DNA of 64,000 bases from JAKAGZ01 sp963748105 (GCA_963748105.1 CAVVHP010000011.1:310001-374000); one strand, 5' to 3'. Shown: positions 46,081-55,506, counted from the stretch's first letter. The notes: generated by a model from the sequence alone, not told the origin. Numbers and translations: made by a program.

Positions 46081-47957
46081 TATTGGGTGGAATTTAAAAG
46101 TGATTTCCTTTCGTTGTTTAATTCCTTTTCATTTCTCATTAGTTGCAGTTTTTCTTCTTCATCATTTGCATCCTGAAGCTTTTTGAAATTTTCAGCAATC
46201 AGTTTATTCAAAATTTCAATTCTTTTTTTCCTTATAACATCCGAGACATATTTCATAGAAAGTTTGCCGTCTTCTGTTGAGTCAGAAAATTCTTCCCATC
46301 TTCTGCTAACGGAAAATTTATCCGAAATTAATTCAATTAAGTAGTTTGATTCATTTTCATTTCTAATCTTATCTAACAGTGCACCTGCATAGAGGCCTTT
46401 ATCGGAATGCAATGAATCATAAACTATTTTAGCAAGGCTTTTGTGCATTTCCACTTCGAAGTCATCAATCGTCAAATGTTGAAATATATATTTAATTATT
46501 TCTTCACCACCGTTAAATAAAAGTTCAATTATTGCTCTTTCATTGCGCAGGTTACTTTCCGAAATTTCTACGACTTTTCCTTCAGAAAGTACAATAACGT
46601 CTTCTTTATTGCGCTGGGTTTGAGCCTTTCGGTCGCGCTTTCTCTCCTGATTTTTGTTTAGTTCTTTTAAGACTTTTCTAAGTTCTTCTTCAAGAAGAAT
46701 TTCCCGGAGATTAAATTTCTTCGAAATATTTTTTAATAATAATGCCCGTTTTAATTCATCTGAAATAAGCGCTACCGGTTTTACAAGCTCCCGGATGGCT
46801 TCCGCAGTTTTTGCAGGATCTTCAAACATTCCTTGCTTTTCATAATATGCAGTCTGGTACTCCAAAAAATTCTGTGCTTTTTGAATGATTCTATCAAAAC
46901 TTTCTTTACCGAATTTATTCACGTAAGAATCAGGGTCCTCGCCTTCGGGCACCGATGCGATCTTGACATCCATATTCTTTCTCAGAAGTATTTCAATGCT
47001 TCGCATTGATGCTTTTATTCCTGCCGTATCTGAATCAAAAAGCAAAACAACATTTTTTGTATAGCGTGATAGTAACTGAACTTGTTCATCGGTTAATGCA
47101 GTACCAGAAACGGCAACAACATTTTTTATTCCGTTTTGAAAAAGCGATATAAGATCCATATAACCTTCAACAATAATCGCTTTATCCAGTTTTCTTATTT
47201 CATCTTTTGCAAGTGAGAGGCCGTAAAGCGTTCTGCCCTTTGTATAAATTAGTGATTCAGGTGAGTTTAAATATTTTGCTGTTTTTTGTTCAGGATCAAG
47301 GACTCTGCCGGCGAAAGCTACAACTCTTCCGTTAGGAGAAAAAATAGGGAAAATTATTCTGCCGGAAAATTTATCGTATAATCTACCGCTCTCACTACTT
47401 CCAATTAGTCCAAGGGCAAGGGCTTTATCAATATCAATTTTGTTTTCAGTTAAAAAGTTTACAAGGTTATTTTTACCTGGTAAAGAAAATCCTAGACCGA
47501 ATGATCGCTGAGTTTGTAACTTTATTTTTCTTTTATCGAAATAGTTTCTGGCAATTTCGCCTTCATCGCTGTTTAAAAGGTTATCGGAAAAATATCTTCC
47601 AACGGAATGGTTAATATCAAATAATAGTTCCTGCTCGGTTTGTCTTTCTTCACCACCTTCATCACTGTACTCAAGAGTGATACCGGATTTTTCAGCCAAT
47701 TCCTGTACCGATTCCACAAATGAAATTTTTTCAAATTCCATTAAAAATTTAAAAACATTCCCTCCCGCGTGGCAGCCGAAACAGTGATAAATTTGTTTTT
47801 CTTCGCTTACTGTAAAAGAGGGTGTTTTTTCTGAATGAAAAGGGCACAGGCCTATGTAATTTTTTCCTCTTTTTCTGAGTTGAACAAATTCCGAAATAAC
47901 ATCCACTATGCTGGCTGCAGAACGTATTTCTTCTATTTTGTTTTCAGGAATTCTCAT
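46080..47957 (-). CDS. dnaG: DNA primase
   Basis: A 625-residue primase that lays RNA primers at replication forks. CHC2 zinc finger: C38, H41, C59 and C62 in LCPFHSEKTPSFTV and YHCFGCHAGGNVFKF. The core contains YLNSPESLIYTKGRTLYGL, and the Toprim domain has AIIVEGYMDLISLFQNG and VVLLFDSDTAGIKAS with its acidic metal ligands. The C-terminal helicase-binding part (after about 450) is diverged, as usual. Length normal. Divergent from ispG; the usual partners rpsU and rpoD are not beside it. Confidence 0.97.
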   Translation of the reverse strand: MRIPENKIEEIRSAASIVDVISEFVQLRKRGKNYIGLCPFHSEKTPSFTVSEEKQIYHCFGCHAGGNVFKFLMEFEKISFVESVQELAEKSGITLEYSDEGGEERQTEQELLFDINHSVGRYFSDNLLNSDEGEIARNYFDKRKIKLQTQRSFGLGFSLPGKNNLVNFLTENKIDIDKALALGLIGSSESGRLYDKFSGRIIFPIFSPNGRVVAFAGRVLDPEQKTAKYLNSPESLIYTKGRTLYGLSLAKDEIRKLDKAIIVEGYMDLISLFQNGIKNVVAVSGTALTDEQVQLLSRYTKNVVLLFDSDTAGIKASMRSIEILLRKNMDVKIASVPEGEDPDSYVNKFGKESFDRIIQKAQNFLEYQTAYYEKQGMFEDPAKTAEAIRELVKPVALISDELKRALLLKNISKKFNLREILLEEELRKVLKELNKNQERKRDRKAQTQRNKEDVIVLSEGKVVEISESNLRNERAIIELLFNGGEEIIKYIFQHLTIDDFEVEMHKSLAKIVYDSLHSDKGLYAGALLDKIRNENESNYLIELISDKFSVSRRWEEFSDSTEDGKLSMKYVSDVIRKKRIEILNKLIAENFKKLQDANDEEEKLQLMRNEKELNNERKSLLNSTQ

Positions 47958-48147
47958 AATTAGTAAGCAAATTATATCAAAATTAGCGGATATTGAAATT
48001 TAATCAAATCAGGGGTTATTTTTACCCATTTTATGTTTTCAATAGCAATGTTGTATTTAGTATATTTGTATAGATTTATTGAAGATTTAACTATTATTTA
48101 GCCTAATATTATTATTCAGCCCTGAAATTTACTAAAAAGATTTTAAG

Positions 48148-50166
48148 ATGCACCAGCTAATTAGCGAAGCAAATAAATATTGCAATAGCCTGACGGAATA
48201 TTCACGCTATAAAACAAGAGTTGTAAATATAGGCGGTATTCCGTGCGGCGGGGATAACCCGATACGGATTCAGTCTATGACCACAACTGATACAATGGAT
48301 ACAAAGGCTACGGTTGAACAAACTATCAGAATGGTTGAGTCAGGGTGTGATTATGTAAGAATTACTGCACCGAGTAAACTGGAGGCGCAGAATCTTGAAG
48401 AGATTAAAAAGGAATTAAGAGCCGGTGGATTTTCAGTTCCGCTTATTGCAGATATCCATTTTACCCCAAACGCTGCCGAAATTGCTGCAAGAATAGTTGA
48501 AAAAGTCAGAGTAAATCCAGGTAATTATGCAGACAAGAAAAAATTTGAAAACATTGAATATTCTGATTTGACGTATGAAGCAGAACTCGAAAGGATCAGG
48601 CAAAAATTTACTCCTCTTGTAAATATTTGTAAAGAGTACGGAACAGCAATGAGGATTGGTACGAATCACGGATCTCTTTCTGATAGAATAATGAGTCGTT
48701 ATGGTGATACTCCACTTGGAATGGTTGAATCAGCACTGGAGTTTGTAAGAATTTGTGAAAATCTCAATTATCACGAAATTGTCCTTTCGATGAAAGCGAG
48801 TAACACGCAGGTAATGGTTCAGGCTTACAGGTTATTAATTCAAAAAATGGAAGCTGAAGGAATGAATTATCCTCTTCATCTTGGAGTTACAGAAGCCGGT
48901 GGAGGAGAAGATGGAAGGGTTAAATCTGCTTTGGGAATTGGTACATTGCTTGAAGACGGCCTCGGTGATACTATCAGGGTATCTTTAACGGAGGACCCGG
49001 AATTTGAAGCTCCGGTGGCAATCTCACTAGTTAACAGGTACAAGAAGAGGTCCGGCCATAAAGAAATTAAACCTGTCTCAATAATTCCGAAAGATCCTTT
49101 TAATTATGAAAAGAAAAATTCATTTGAACTTTCAGGAATTGGTGGAAGCAATTTCCCTCGTGTTGTTGCAGATTTCAGTCACAGGGAAATTGGAAAACAA
49201 AATGACCTGAATGACATCGGTTATTTTTATGATTCAGCAACAGATAAGTGGAATATGAATGATCTGGCGGCTGACATTATTTCTCTTGGTGAATCGGAAC
49301 TTCCTTTTGATATTCCCAATGGGTTAAAGGCAATAATAAATTTTTCTACCTGGAAAAATATTGCAAACAAAAAACAGTCATATCCGCTAATGACAGTTTC
49401 AGATTATTTTAGTTCCGTTCCAAAAGCACAGCAACTGAATTTTGTAAGAGGGAGCATTAGTAATTTTTCCATAGAAGCACTCGAAAAAATAAAACACGAT
49501 AGAACGGTAGTGCTGGTTATAGAGACTGATAATGATCATGGAGTTGCCGAACAAAGAAGATTCTTTTTCGATCTTTTAGAACACGGATTGGAAAATCCTG
49601 TTATTATTAAAAGAGATTACAAAAATTTAAATCTTGATGAACTCAGGCTTTATACTTCCACAGATTTTGGTTCTTTACTTATTGATGGATTTGGTGATGG
49701 GGTCTGGGCATCTATTGGAGAAATTACGGAGAAAGGCAAATTCGGAAGTGAAAATGCAAAGAAAGAGTATGTAAGGACATTTGTAAATAAGCATGAGGCA
49801 AAGGAAAATGTAGTTAACAGAATTCTTTTTGGAATTTTACAGGCTGCCAGGGTAAGGATTTCAAAAACCGAATATATTGCCTGCCCCTCTTGTGGCAGAA
49901 CACTTTTCGATCTTCAGGATACAACTGAGATGATAAGGAAAAGAACAGAACATCTGAAAGGCGTAAAAATTGCGATTATGGGCTGTATTGTAAATGGGCC
50001 TGGAGAGATGGCAGATGCTGATTATGGGTATGTCGGTTCAGGAGTGGGCAAAATTACGCTTTATAAGGGCAAAGATATCGTTAGAAGGAATATTCCAATG
50101 GGAAATGCCGTAAACTCACTTATAGAAATTATTAAGGAAGATGGCAACTGGTTGGAACCTAATTAG
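48148..50166 (+). CDS. ispG: (E)-4-hydroxy-3-methylbut-2-enyl diphosphate synthase, long form
   Basis: A 672-residue IspG (GcpE), the [4Fe-4S] enzyme of the MEP isoprenoid pathway that converts MEcPP to HMBPP. The N-terminal TIM barrel holds PIRIQSMTTTDTMDTKATVE, RITAPSKLEAQN, MRIGTNHGSLSDRIMSRYGD and LGVTEAGGGEDGRVKSALGI. A long insert of about 250 residues (roughly 310-560) separates it from the cluster domain, where YIACPSCGRTLFDL and IAIMGCIVNGPGEMADADYG supply the cysteines. The insert is the known long form of plants, Chlamydiae and Bacteroidota/Chlorobi, not a disruption. Its product feeds uppS. Confidence 0.96.
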   Translation: MHQLISEANKYCNSLTEYSRYKTRVVNIGGIPCGGDNPIRIQSMTTTDTMDTKATVEQTIRMVESGCDYVRITAPSKLEAQNLEEIKKELRAGGFSVPLIADIHFTPNAAEIAARIVEKVRVNPGNYADKKKFENIEYSDLTYEAELERIRQKFTPLVNICKEYGTAMRIGTNHGSLSDRIMSRYGDTPLGMVESALEFVRICENLNYHEIVLSMKASNTQVMVQAYRLLIQKMEAEGMNYPLHLGVTEAGGGEDGRVKSALGIGTLLEDGLGDTIRVSLTEDPEFEAPVAISLVNRYKKRSGHKEIKPVSIIPKDPFNYEKKNSFELSGIGGSNFPRVVADFSHREIGKQNDLNDIGYFYDSATDKWNMNDLAADIISLGESELPFDIPNGLKAIINFSTWKNIANKKQSYPLMTVSDYFSSVPKAQQLNFVRGSISNFSIEALEKIKHDRTVVLVIETDNDHGVAEQRRFFFDLLEHGLENPVIIKRDYKNLNLDELRLYTSTDFGSLLIDGFGDGVWASIGEITEKGKFGSENAKKEYVRTFVNKHEAKENVVNRILFGILQAARVRISKTEYIACPSCGRTLFDLQDTTEMIRKRTEHLKGVKIAIMGCIVNGPGEMADADYGYVGSGVGKITLYKGKDIVRRNIPMGNAVNSLIEIIKEDGNWLEPN

Positions 50167-50204
50167 CCCAAAAAACGTTTAATTATTAACAAATAGTCGA
50201 TTTC

Positions 50205-50233
50205 TTGCAAATTAGATAATTATCGATTATATT
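50205..50233 (+). promoter_or_regulatory. Promoter upstream of the Nif3-like gene
   Basis: TTGCAA (50205-50210), a 17-bp spacer and TATATT (50228-50233), so transcription should start near 50240. Confidence 0.65.
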
Positions 50234-50248
50234 ATATGTCTTGGAATT

Positions 50249-50323
50249 ATGAATAAAAAAATTAAAAAATTAAAATTTCCTGATTTAATTAGCCGCTCCG
50301 AAGCGGTAAAATTTGGGAGCTGA
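50249..50323 (+). CDS. Possible 24-codon leader ORF
   Basis: ATG at 50249 to TGA at 50321-50323 would encode MNKKIKKLKFPDLISRSEAV plus KFGS, a Lys-rich peptide. It begins about 9 bases after the predicted transcription start and ends 6 bases before a terminator hairpin. It matches no family I recognise. It may be a leader peptide, a small gene or chance; no strong ribosome binding site is visible. Confidence 0.3.
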   Translation: MNKKIKKLKFPDLISRSEAVKFGS

Positions 50324-50329
50324 ACTTAG

Positions 50330-50364
50330 AAATGCACTTCAAACACAGAAGTGCATTTTTTTTT
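50330..50364 (+). terminator. Terminator-like hairpin just upstream of the Nif3-like start
   Basis: A 10-bp perfect stem (AAATGCACTT at 50330-50339, AAGTGCATTT at 50349-50358), 9-base loop and nine Ts. It ends 3 bases before the ATG at 50368. It could end ispG transcripts, or attenuate the transcript that starts at 50240. Confidence 0.8.
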
Positions 50365-50367
50365 GAT

Positions 50368-51477
50368 ATGACTTGTAACGAAATAATAGAATATATAGAA
50401 GGCTGGGCTCCAAAGGAAATAGCCTGGCAAAAAGACAACGTAGGTCTTCAGGTAGGGAACCGGGACAAAAAAATAAAAAATATAATGCTTTGCCTTGAAG
50501 TGACAATGGATGTGGTTGATGACGCAATCAGGAAAAAGTGTAATTTAATTTTCAGCCATCACCCCCTGTTGTTCCGGCCTTTGAAGAAGTTAGACCTGAA
50601 TTTTGATAAGAATTCGATAATGATTGAAAAATTGATAAAAAACGATATTACACTTTTTTCCGCACACACAAATTTAGACTTCACGCAAGACGGTGTAAGT
50701 TTTGAATTAGCAAAACTCCTCAAACTAAAAAACATAAAATTCCTCAAAACATTTTCTTCAAACCAATATAAATTATCGGTTTTTGTACCTGCGAATATTT
50801 TAGAAAAAGTATCGAGTGCAATATTTGCTAATGGTGGTGGAGTAATCGGTGAATATTCGCATTGTAGTTTCAGAACAAAAGGTGAAGGCACTTTTATTGG
50901 CTCTGAAAAAACAAAGCCAGCCGTTGGGAAAAAAGGAAATGAAGAAAAAGTTGAGGAAATAAAACTGGAAGTGCTTATTGATTCCTGGAATTTGAATAAG
51001 GTGATTACGGCTATGTTAAAAGTTCATCCTTATGAAGAACCGGCTTTTGACATTTATCCTCTTCAAAACGAAAACAATAAAACTGGTGCGGGAGCAATTG
51101 GTGAATTAAAAAATCCGCTCGGGAAGAATGAATTTCTAAAATTGATATCATCTTCACTGAAGATCAAAAATTTCAGGTATACAAACGGGAAATCAACTAA
51201 AATAAATAAGGTAGCGGTTTGTGGTGGCTCCTGTTCAGAATTAATCAATACGGCTATTAGTGTGGGAGCAGATGCGTTTATTACAGCTGATATCAAATAT
51301 CATACATTTCATGACGCCAAAGATGAAATTTTGCTAGTTGATGCAGGACACTATGAGACGGAAATTCCAATAATGAATGAGGTTCAGAAAAGACTGAAGG
51401 ACTTAGTTGGGACTAAAAATCAAATCAAAGTTTTTAAATACAGCGGGACAACTAACCCGGTAATATTTTATCAATAA
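50368..51477 (+). CDS. Nif3-like dinuclear metal centre hexameric protein with PII-like insert
   Basis: A 369-residue member of the Nif3/YbgI family (also called GTP cyclohydrolase I type 2 in annotations). Two outer segments form the dimetal site: VGLQVGNRDKKIKNIMLCLE, NLIFSHHPLLFRPL and LFSAHTNLDFTQDG at the N-terminus, and VDAGHYETEIPIM at the C-terminus. A middle insert (about 125-250) containing YKLSVFVPANILEKVSSAIF is the PII/CutA-like domain of the long form. Function is not firmly known. The ATG at 50368 is used because ATG 50332 lies inside the hairpin. There is no Shine-Dalgarno, only the T-run. The zinc-ribbon gene follows at 16 bp. Confidence 0.9.
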   Translation: MTCNEIIEYIEGWAPKEIAWQKDNVGLQVGNRDKKIKNIMLCLEVTMDVVDDAIRKKCNLIFSHHPLLFRPLKKLDLNFDKNSIMIEKLIKNDITLFSAHTNLDFTQDGVSFELAKLLKLKNIKFLKTFSSNQYKLSVFVPANILEKVSSAIFANGGGVIGEYSHCSFRTKGEGTFIGSEKTKPAVGKKGNEEKVEEIKLEVLIDSWNLNKVITAMLKVHPYEEPAFDIYPLQNENNKTGAGAIGELKNPLGKNEFLKLISSSLKIKNFRYTNGKSTKINKVAVCGGSCSELINTAISVGADAFITADIKYHTFHDAKDEILLVDAGHYETEIPIMNEVQKRLKDLVGTKNQIKVFKYSGTTNPVIFYQ

Positions 51478-51493
51478 ATAAGGAGAACATAAA

Positions 51494-52222
51494 TTGGTAG
51501 AAAGGTTGAAGACTCTGTATGAGTTACAAAATATAGATGATCAGCTTGATGAATTGGAAGAATTGAGAGGCGATCTTCCTAATGCGGTAGAAGCTTTAAA
51601 GGAAAAAAGCGATAGTATAAAGGTTGATATTGTTAATAAGGAAAAAGAGCAGAAAGAATCACTGAAGAAAAGAAAAGAAAATGAAAATGAGATTGAAAAG
51701 CTTCAGGAAAATCAGAAAAAATTTAAAGCACAGCTTTACCAGGTGAGAAATAATAAAGAATATGATGCTTTGACTAAAGAAATTGATCACACTGAAGAAT
51801 TGGTTAGTAAGCTTGAAGCTGAAAATGATGCCCTGGCTGATTTGAGCAAAAAATTGACTGACGAGATTGAAGAAGTTAAACCAATGCTCGATGAATTGAA
51901 TGAAGAAATGAAAGTTAAAGAAGCCGATCTGAAAGTGATAATTAAAGCCAATGAAAAAGAAGAGACAAAACTGAGAGAAAAAAGGAAAGAAATTGAAACT
52001 CAGGTAAAAAAAGCAGATCATTCAGCTTATATGCGAATAAGAAAAGCTAAAAAGGGAATGGCTGTATCTACAATAAGAAGATCAGCTTGCTCAGGATGCC
52101 ATAATATAGTTCCTCCACAGAGACAGTTGGAAATCAGGAGAAACAATAAACTTTTCTTTTGTGAATACTGTGGCAGAATCCTCGTTTCGCAGGAGGTCTC
52201 TGAAACAGTTGAGGCAGAATAG
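51494..52222 (+). CDS. Coiled-coil protein with C-terminal C4 zinc ribbon (DUF164/CT398 type)
   Basis: 242 residues: a long antiparallel coiled coil (about 10-180, rich in E, K and L) followed by a zinc ribbon with SACSGCHNIVPP (Cys near 199 and 202) and FFCEYCGRILV (near 224 and 227). The family is widespread, is found next to nif3-like genes in many bacteria, and has been tied to flagellar export or RNA/DNA functions without a settled role. TTG start with AGGAGAA 7-13 bases upstream. It probably shares a transcript with the Nif3-like gene and ends at a double hairpin. Confidence 0.9.
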   Translation: MVERLKTLYELQNIDDQLDELEELRGDLPNAVEALKEKSDSIKVDIVNKEKEQKESLKKRKENENEIEKLQENQKKFKAQLYQVRNNKEYDALTKEIDHTEELVSKLEAENDALADLSKKLTDEIEEVKPMLDELNEEMKVKEADLKVIIKANEKEETKLREKRKEIETQVKKADHSAYMRIRKAKKGMAVSTIRRSACSGCHNIVPPQRQLEIRRNNKLFFCEYCGRILVSQEVSETVEAE

Positions 52223-52307
52223 ATCTTATTTAATGCTCCTTTCAATAAGCCTGAGTTTCCTAAGCTAGATACTTAGGTCCACGAATAATTACCGGAAAAA
52301 TACGGTT

Positions 52308-52352
52308 AAACAGCAGGATTTGGACTTTTCCAAATCCTTTTATGCTGTTTTG
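52308..52352 (+). terminator. Two-part hairpin terminator after the zinc-ribbon gene
   Basis: An outer stem AAACAGCA / TGCTGTTT encloses an inner stem GGATTTGG / CCAAATCC, with a short T-run at the end. The rest of 52223-52514 shows no ORF or other element. Confidence 0.7.
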
Positions 52353-52514
52353 AGAGCCTTTATTTATTATATTTGCAACTGTAATGCAGATGTACATTCC
52401 CGCATTTTACGTACTAAAGTTGCTTTGTTATAGCTACGAAATGATGATTACGTTCGCTGGATAAAAAGCTGAAGAAATTAGTGAAAATAAGTACGTAATA
52501 TATTTGAAAAGTAA

Positions 52515-52543
52515 TTGACAAAAATTGTGCGCTGTAGATTATT
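52515..52543 (+). promoter_or_regulatory. Probable rnpB promoter
   Basis: TTGACA (52515-52520), a 17-bp spacer and ATTATT (52538-52543). It overlaps a 7-bp inverted repeat (ATTGTGC / GCACAAT, 52523-52549) that is followed by TTTATTTTTT and so also looks like a terminator. Confidence 0.55.
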
Positions 52544-52570
52544 GCACAATTTTATTTTTTAAAGAATAAA

Positions 52571-53002
52571 TAAACAGCCCGATCCGGGCAATTGCTCTCT
52601 GAATTTTCAGGGGGAGGAAAGTCCGAACTTCACAGAACAGGGTGCCGGGTAATACCCGGTGTTCTATCTTAAATGATAGAATAAGGAAAGTGCCACAGAA
52701 AATATACCGTCCCGACCTGTCTGCCGTCAGGCTGGCTTGTAGGGATAAGGGTGAAAAGGCAGGGTAAGAGCCTACCGTTCCGGCAGTAATATCGGATGCA
52801 AGGCAAACCCCACCCGAAGCAAGATCAAATAAGATGGTCTTTCGTGCTTTGCACGGCCAGGGTTGTTCGCCCTGGACACTGTTAAAAGTTGAGACCGTCG
52901 GGTAGATCGCTGGAGTTCCGTAGCAATCCGGAAACAAGACAAATAATTGCCGTCCCGACTTGTCGGGATTACAAAATTCGGCTTACAGGATCGGGCTGTT
53001 TA
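52571..53002 (+). ncRNA. rnpB: RNase P RNA, bacterial type A
   Basis: The catalytic RNA of RNase P, about 430 nt, which matures tRNA 5' ends. The P1 helix is seen as AAACAGCCCGATCC (52572-52585) pairing with GGATCGGGCTGTTT (52988-53001) over 14 bp. The universal 5' core GGGGGAGGAAAGTCCGAAC follows at about 52609, with AAGGGTGAAAAGGCAGGGTAAGAGCCTACC-type sequence near 52746-52776, GCAAACCCCACCCGAAGCAA, and the closing core GTCGGGTAGATCGCTGGAG (52898-52916) and CGGCTTACAG (52979-52988). ORFs over this stretch on either strand are spurious. Confidence 0.96.
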
Positions 53003-53036
53003 TATTGTTCTTATATTATCTTTAGTGGATAATTAT

Positions 53037-54752
53037 ATGCTGGAGAAACGTTGGAAGATTAAAGAAATTACAGATGAATTTTCTGTTACTTCTTTAGCCG
53101 ATTCATTAAACATTCCTGAAGTGCTTGCAAAACTATTAATTCTCAGAGACATTAAAAACTTCGCACAGTCAAAATTTTTCTTTAGGCCTGAAATTGATTC
53201 TATCCATGATCCGTTTTTGATGAACGGAATGGAAGAAGCAACAACAAGAGTTATTCAGGCTCTGACTGAAAATCAACCAATATGTGTTTATGGAGATTAT
53301 GATGTTGATGGTACCTGCTCAACAGCACTGCTTTATTTATTCTTAAAAGAGCTTGGTGCAAACGTTGAGTTTTACATTCCCAAAAGACTTACAGAAGGTT
53401 ATGGCCTTTCTAAATCCGGGATTGATTATGCAAAATCCAAAAATATTTCGCTTTTAATTTCTGTTGATTGCGGAATAACTGCGGTTGAAGAAACAGAGTA
53501 TGCAAATGAGCTTGGTATAGATTTAATAATCTGCGATCATCATCAACCAAAGGATGAATTACCCAAGGCATACGCAGTTCTTGATCCATTAAAGCCCGGC
53601 TGTGATTATCCATTTAAATTTTTGTCGGGTGCTGGTGTTGCCTTTAAACTTGCGCAGGGAGTTTCCGAAAGAATTGGAAAGAGAGAACTTCCGCTTGCTT
53701 ATCTTGATCTTGTAGCTCTTGCCGGTGCAGCTGATATAGTGTCTCTAACAGATGAAAACCGTGTCCTGGTAAAGGAGGGATTAAACCTTATTAATACTAA
53801 CCCAAGACCCGGCATTGCCGCATTAATTGAAATTAGCGGATTAAAACCAGGTAATCTAAATTCAGGACAGGTTGTATTTACGGTAGCTCCGAGAATAAAT
53901 GCTGCCGGTAGACTTGGTGATGCAGAGAGGGCTGTAGAATTATTTATTACGAAGAGTAAATCAGAAGCAAATGATTTAGCCAAAATTCTGGAATCAGAAA
54001 ATTTAGAAAGACGAAAGATTGATGAAGACACACTTATTGAAGCGCTGAATATTATTGAGAATTCGTTAAATTTAGATGTTGATATTCCGATCATTTTGCA
54101 TCAGGATAACTGGCACCCCGGAGTTATTGGTATTGTTGCTTCCCGGTTAGTTGAAAAATATTACCGGCCAACAATTATGCTAACAACTGTTGACGGAGTT
54201 GCTAAAGGTTCAGCCAGAAGTATTGCAAACTTTAATATTTATGAAGCCCTGGAAAAATGCGAAGATCTTCTTGTACATTTTGGTGGACATAAAGCAGCCG
54301 CAGGACTTGCAGTAGAAATAGATAAAATAGGCGATTTTAGGAAAAGATTTAATAAAATTGTAAAAGAATCAATGACTTCTGAGGATCTTCGTCCTGAAAT
54401 TTCAATTGATTCACATTTGAAATTTTCAGATATAACTCCCAAGTTCCTTAGAATAATTGATCAGTTTTCACCATTTGGACCCGGTAATATGAGGCCGGTA
54501 TTTCTTTCAGAAGATGTTCAGCTGGCGGGCAACCCGAGAATTGTTGGAAATAATCATTTGCTTGTAAGTTTGAAACAGCAAGGTTCTGATAAAATATTTG
54601 ATGCTATCGGTTTTAATATGGGAGATTATTTCGAACTGATTAAGGACAATAATCATTATCTTGATATTGTTTATTCAATTGATAAAAGCACGAGGGACGG
54701 GCGAACGTTTCCTCAATTTAGATTTAAGGATTTAAAAGTAAAAGAAAATTAA
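53037..54752 (+). CDS. recJ: Single-stranded-DNA-specific exonuclease RecJ
   Basis: A 571-residue DHH-family 5'-3' exonuclease for recombination and mismatch repair. VYGDYDVDGTCSTALLYL (84-101) is motif I, IICDHHQPKDELP (165-177) is the DHH motif, and AGAADIVSLTDENRVLV lies between. TVAPRINAAGRLGDAERAVE and GVIGIVASRLVEKYYRPTI follow, and the DHHA1 motif is FGGHKAAAGLAV. A C-terminal OB-like domain ends the protein. The ATG at 53037, 35 bp after rnpB, is used; the longer frame would read through RNase P RNA. Slightly shorter than E. coli RecJ but complete. Confidence 0.95.
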   Translation: MLEKRWKIKEITDEFSVTSLADSLNIPEVLAKLLILRDIKNFAQSKFFFRPEIDSIHDPFLMNGMEEATTRVIQALTENQPICVYGDYDVDGTCSTALLYLFLKELGANVEFYIPKRLTEGYGLSKSGIDYAKSKNISLLISVDCGITAVEETEYANELGIDLIICDHHQPKDELPKAYAVLDPLKPGCDYPFKFLSGAGVAFKLAQGVSERIGKRELPLAYLDLVALAGAADIVSLTDENRVLVKEGLNLINTNPRPGIAALIEISGLKPGNLNSGQVVFTVAPRINAAGRLGDAERAVELFITKSKSEANDLAKILESENLERRKIDEDTLIEALNIIENSLNLDVDIPIILHQDNWHPGVIGIVASRLVEKYYRPTIMLTTVDGVAKGSARSIANFNIYEALEKCEDLLVHFGGHKAAAGLAVEIDKIGDFRKRFNKIVKESMTSEDLRPEISIDSHLKFSDITPKFLRIIDQFSPFGPGNMRPVFLSEDVQLAGNPRIVGNNHLLVSLKQQGSDKIFDAIGFNMGDYFELIKDNNHYLDIVYSIDKSTRDGRTFPQFRFKDLKVKEN

Positions 54753-54768
54753 TTCAGGAGTTCTGTTT

Positions 54769-55506
54769 ATGTCAGGTCATTCAAAATGGGCTACGACTAA
54801 AAGAAAAAAAGCAGCCATTGATGCCAAAAGAGGCAAAATATTTACAAAGCTGATAAAAGAAATTACTATTGCAGCTAGGCAGGGCGGTGGAGATGCGGTT
54901 GGTAATCCCAGGCTTAGACTCGCTGTAGATAATGCCAAGGCTGCTAATATGCCGGCTGATAATATTGACCGCGCAATTAAAAAAGCGACGGGAGAACTGG
55001 AAGGGCAAAGTTTCTCGGAATTGACTTATGAAGGTTACGGTCCCGCAGGTGTAGCTGTACTTGTGGAAGTTGCTACTGACAATAAGAACAGAACGGTTGC
55101 GGAAGTTCGTCACCTGTTTTCAAAAAGCGGAGGAAGCCTTGGTGAATCGGGTTCTGTAGCATGGATGTTTGAACGGAAAGGAATTATTGCTTTGCCACGA
55201 CAAGGTAAAAGTGAAGAAGAAATGCTGGAAATTGTTTTTGACGAAGGCGCTGAAGATTTACAGACCGAAGAAGAATTTTTTGAAGTTCAGACATCAATTG
55301 AAAATTTTGAACCTGTAAGAAAAGTTCTCATTGATAAAGGTCTTTCTGTTGAGAATGCTTCGCTTCAGTGGATTGCAAAAAATACAGTGCCGGTTAGTGG
55401 AGAAAATGCCGAAACCGTAATTAAACTTATCGAAAATCTTGAAGACCTGGATGACGTACAGAATGTTTTTGCAAACGCTGACTTTGATGAAGATTCTTTG
55501 AAATAA
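54769..55506 (+). CDS. yebC: YebC/PmpR-family regulatory or translation factor
   Basis: A 245-residue protein opening MSGHSKWATTKRKKAAIDAK, with RGKIFTKLIKEITIAARQGG, NMPADNIDRAIKKATGELEG, ELTYEGYGPAGVAVLVEVAT and VRHLFSKSGGSLGESGSVAW; all are YebC signatures. Members are described as transcription regulators and more recently as factors helping ribosomes through proline stretches. It commonly precedes ruvC, as here. It is followed by a terminator, so ruvC may have its own start. Confidence 0.95.
   Translation: MSGHSKWATTKRKKAAIDAKRGKIFTKLIKEITIAARQGGGDAVGNPRLRLAVDNAKAANMPADNIDRAIKKATGELEGQSFSELTYEGYGPAGVAVLVEVATDNKNRTVAEVRHLFSKSGGSLGESGSVAWMFERKGIIALPRQGKSEEEMLEIVFDEGAEDLQTEEEFFEVQTSIENFEPVRKVLIDKGLSVENASLQWIAKNTVPVSGENAETVIKLIENLEDLDDVQNVFANADFDEDSLK

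Noticed and set aside
48148..50166. IspG as a disrupted or fused gene because of its 250-residue insert
   Set aside because: The long form with this insert is standard in Bacteroidota/Chlorobi, Chlamydiae and plants, and both active-site parts are intact.
50332..50367. ATG 50332 as the Nif3-like start
   Set aside because: It sits inside a perfect terminator-like hairpin, and its first 12 residues match nothing in the family.
52539..53036. Coding frames across 52539-53036, including an upstream extension of recJ and a minus-strand frame
   Set aside because: The stretch is the RNase P RNA gene, with a 14-bp P1 helix and all core motifs; recJ starts at 53037.
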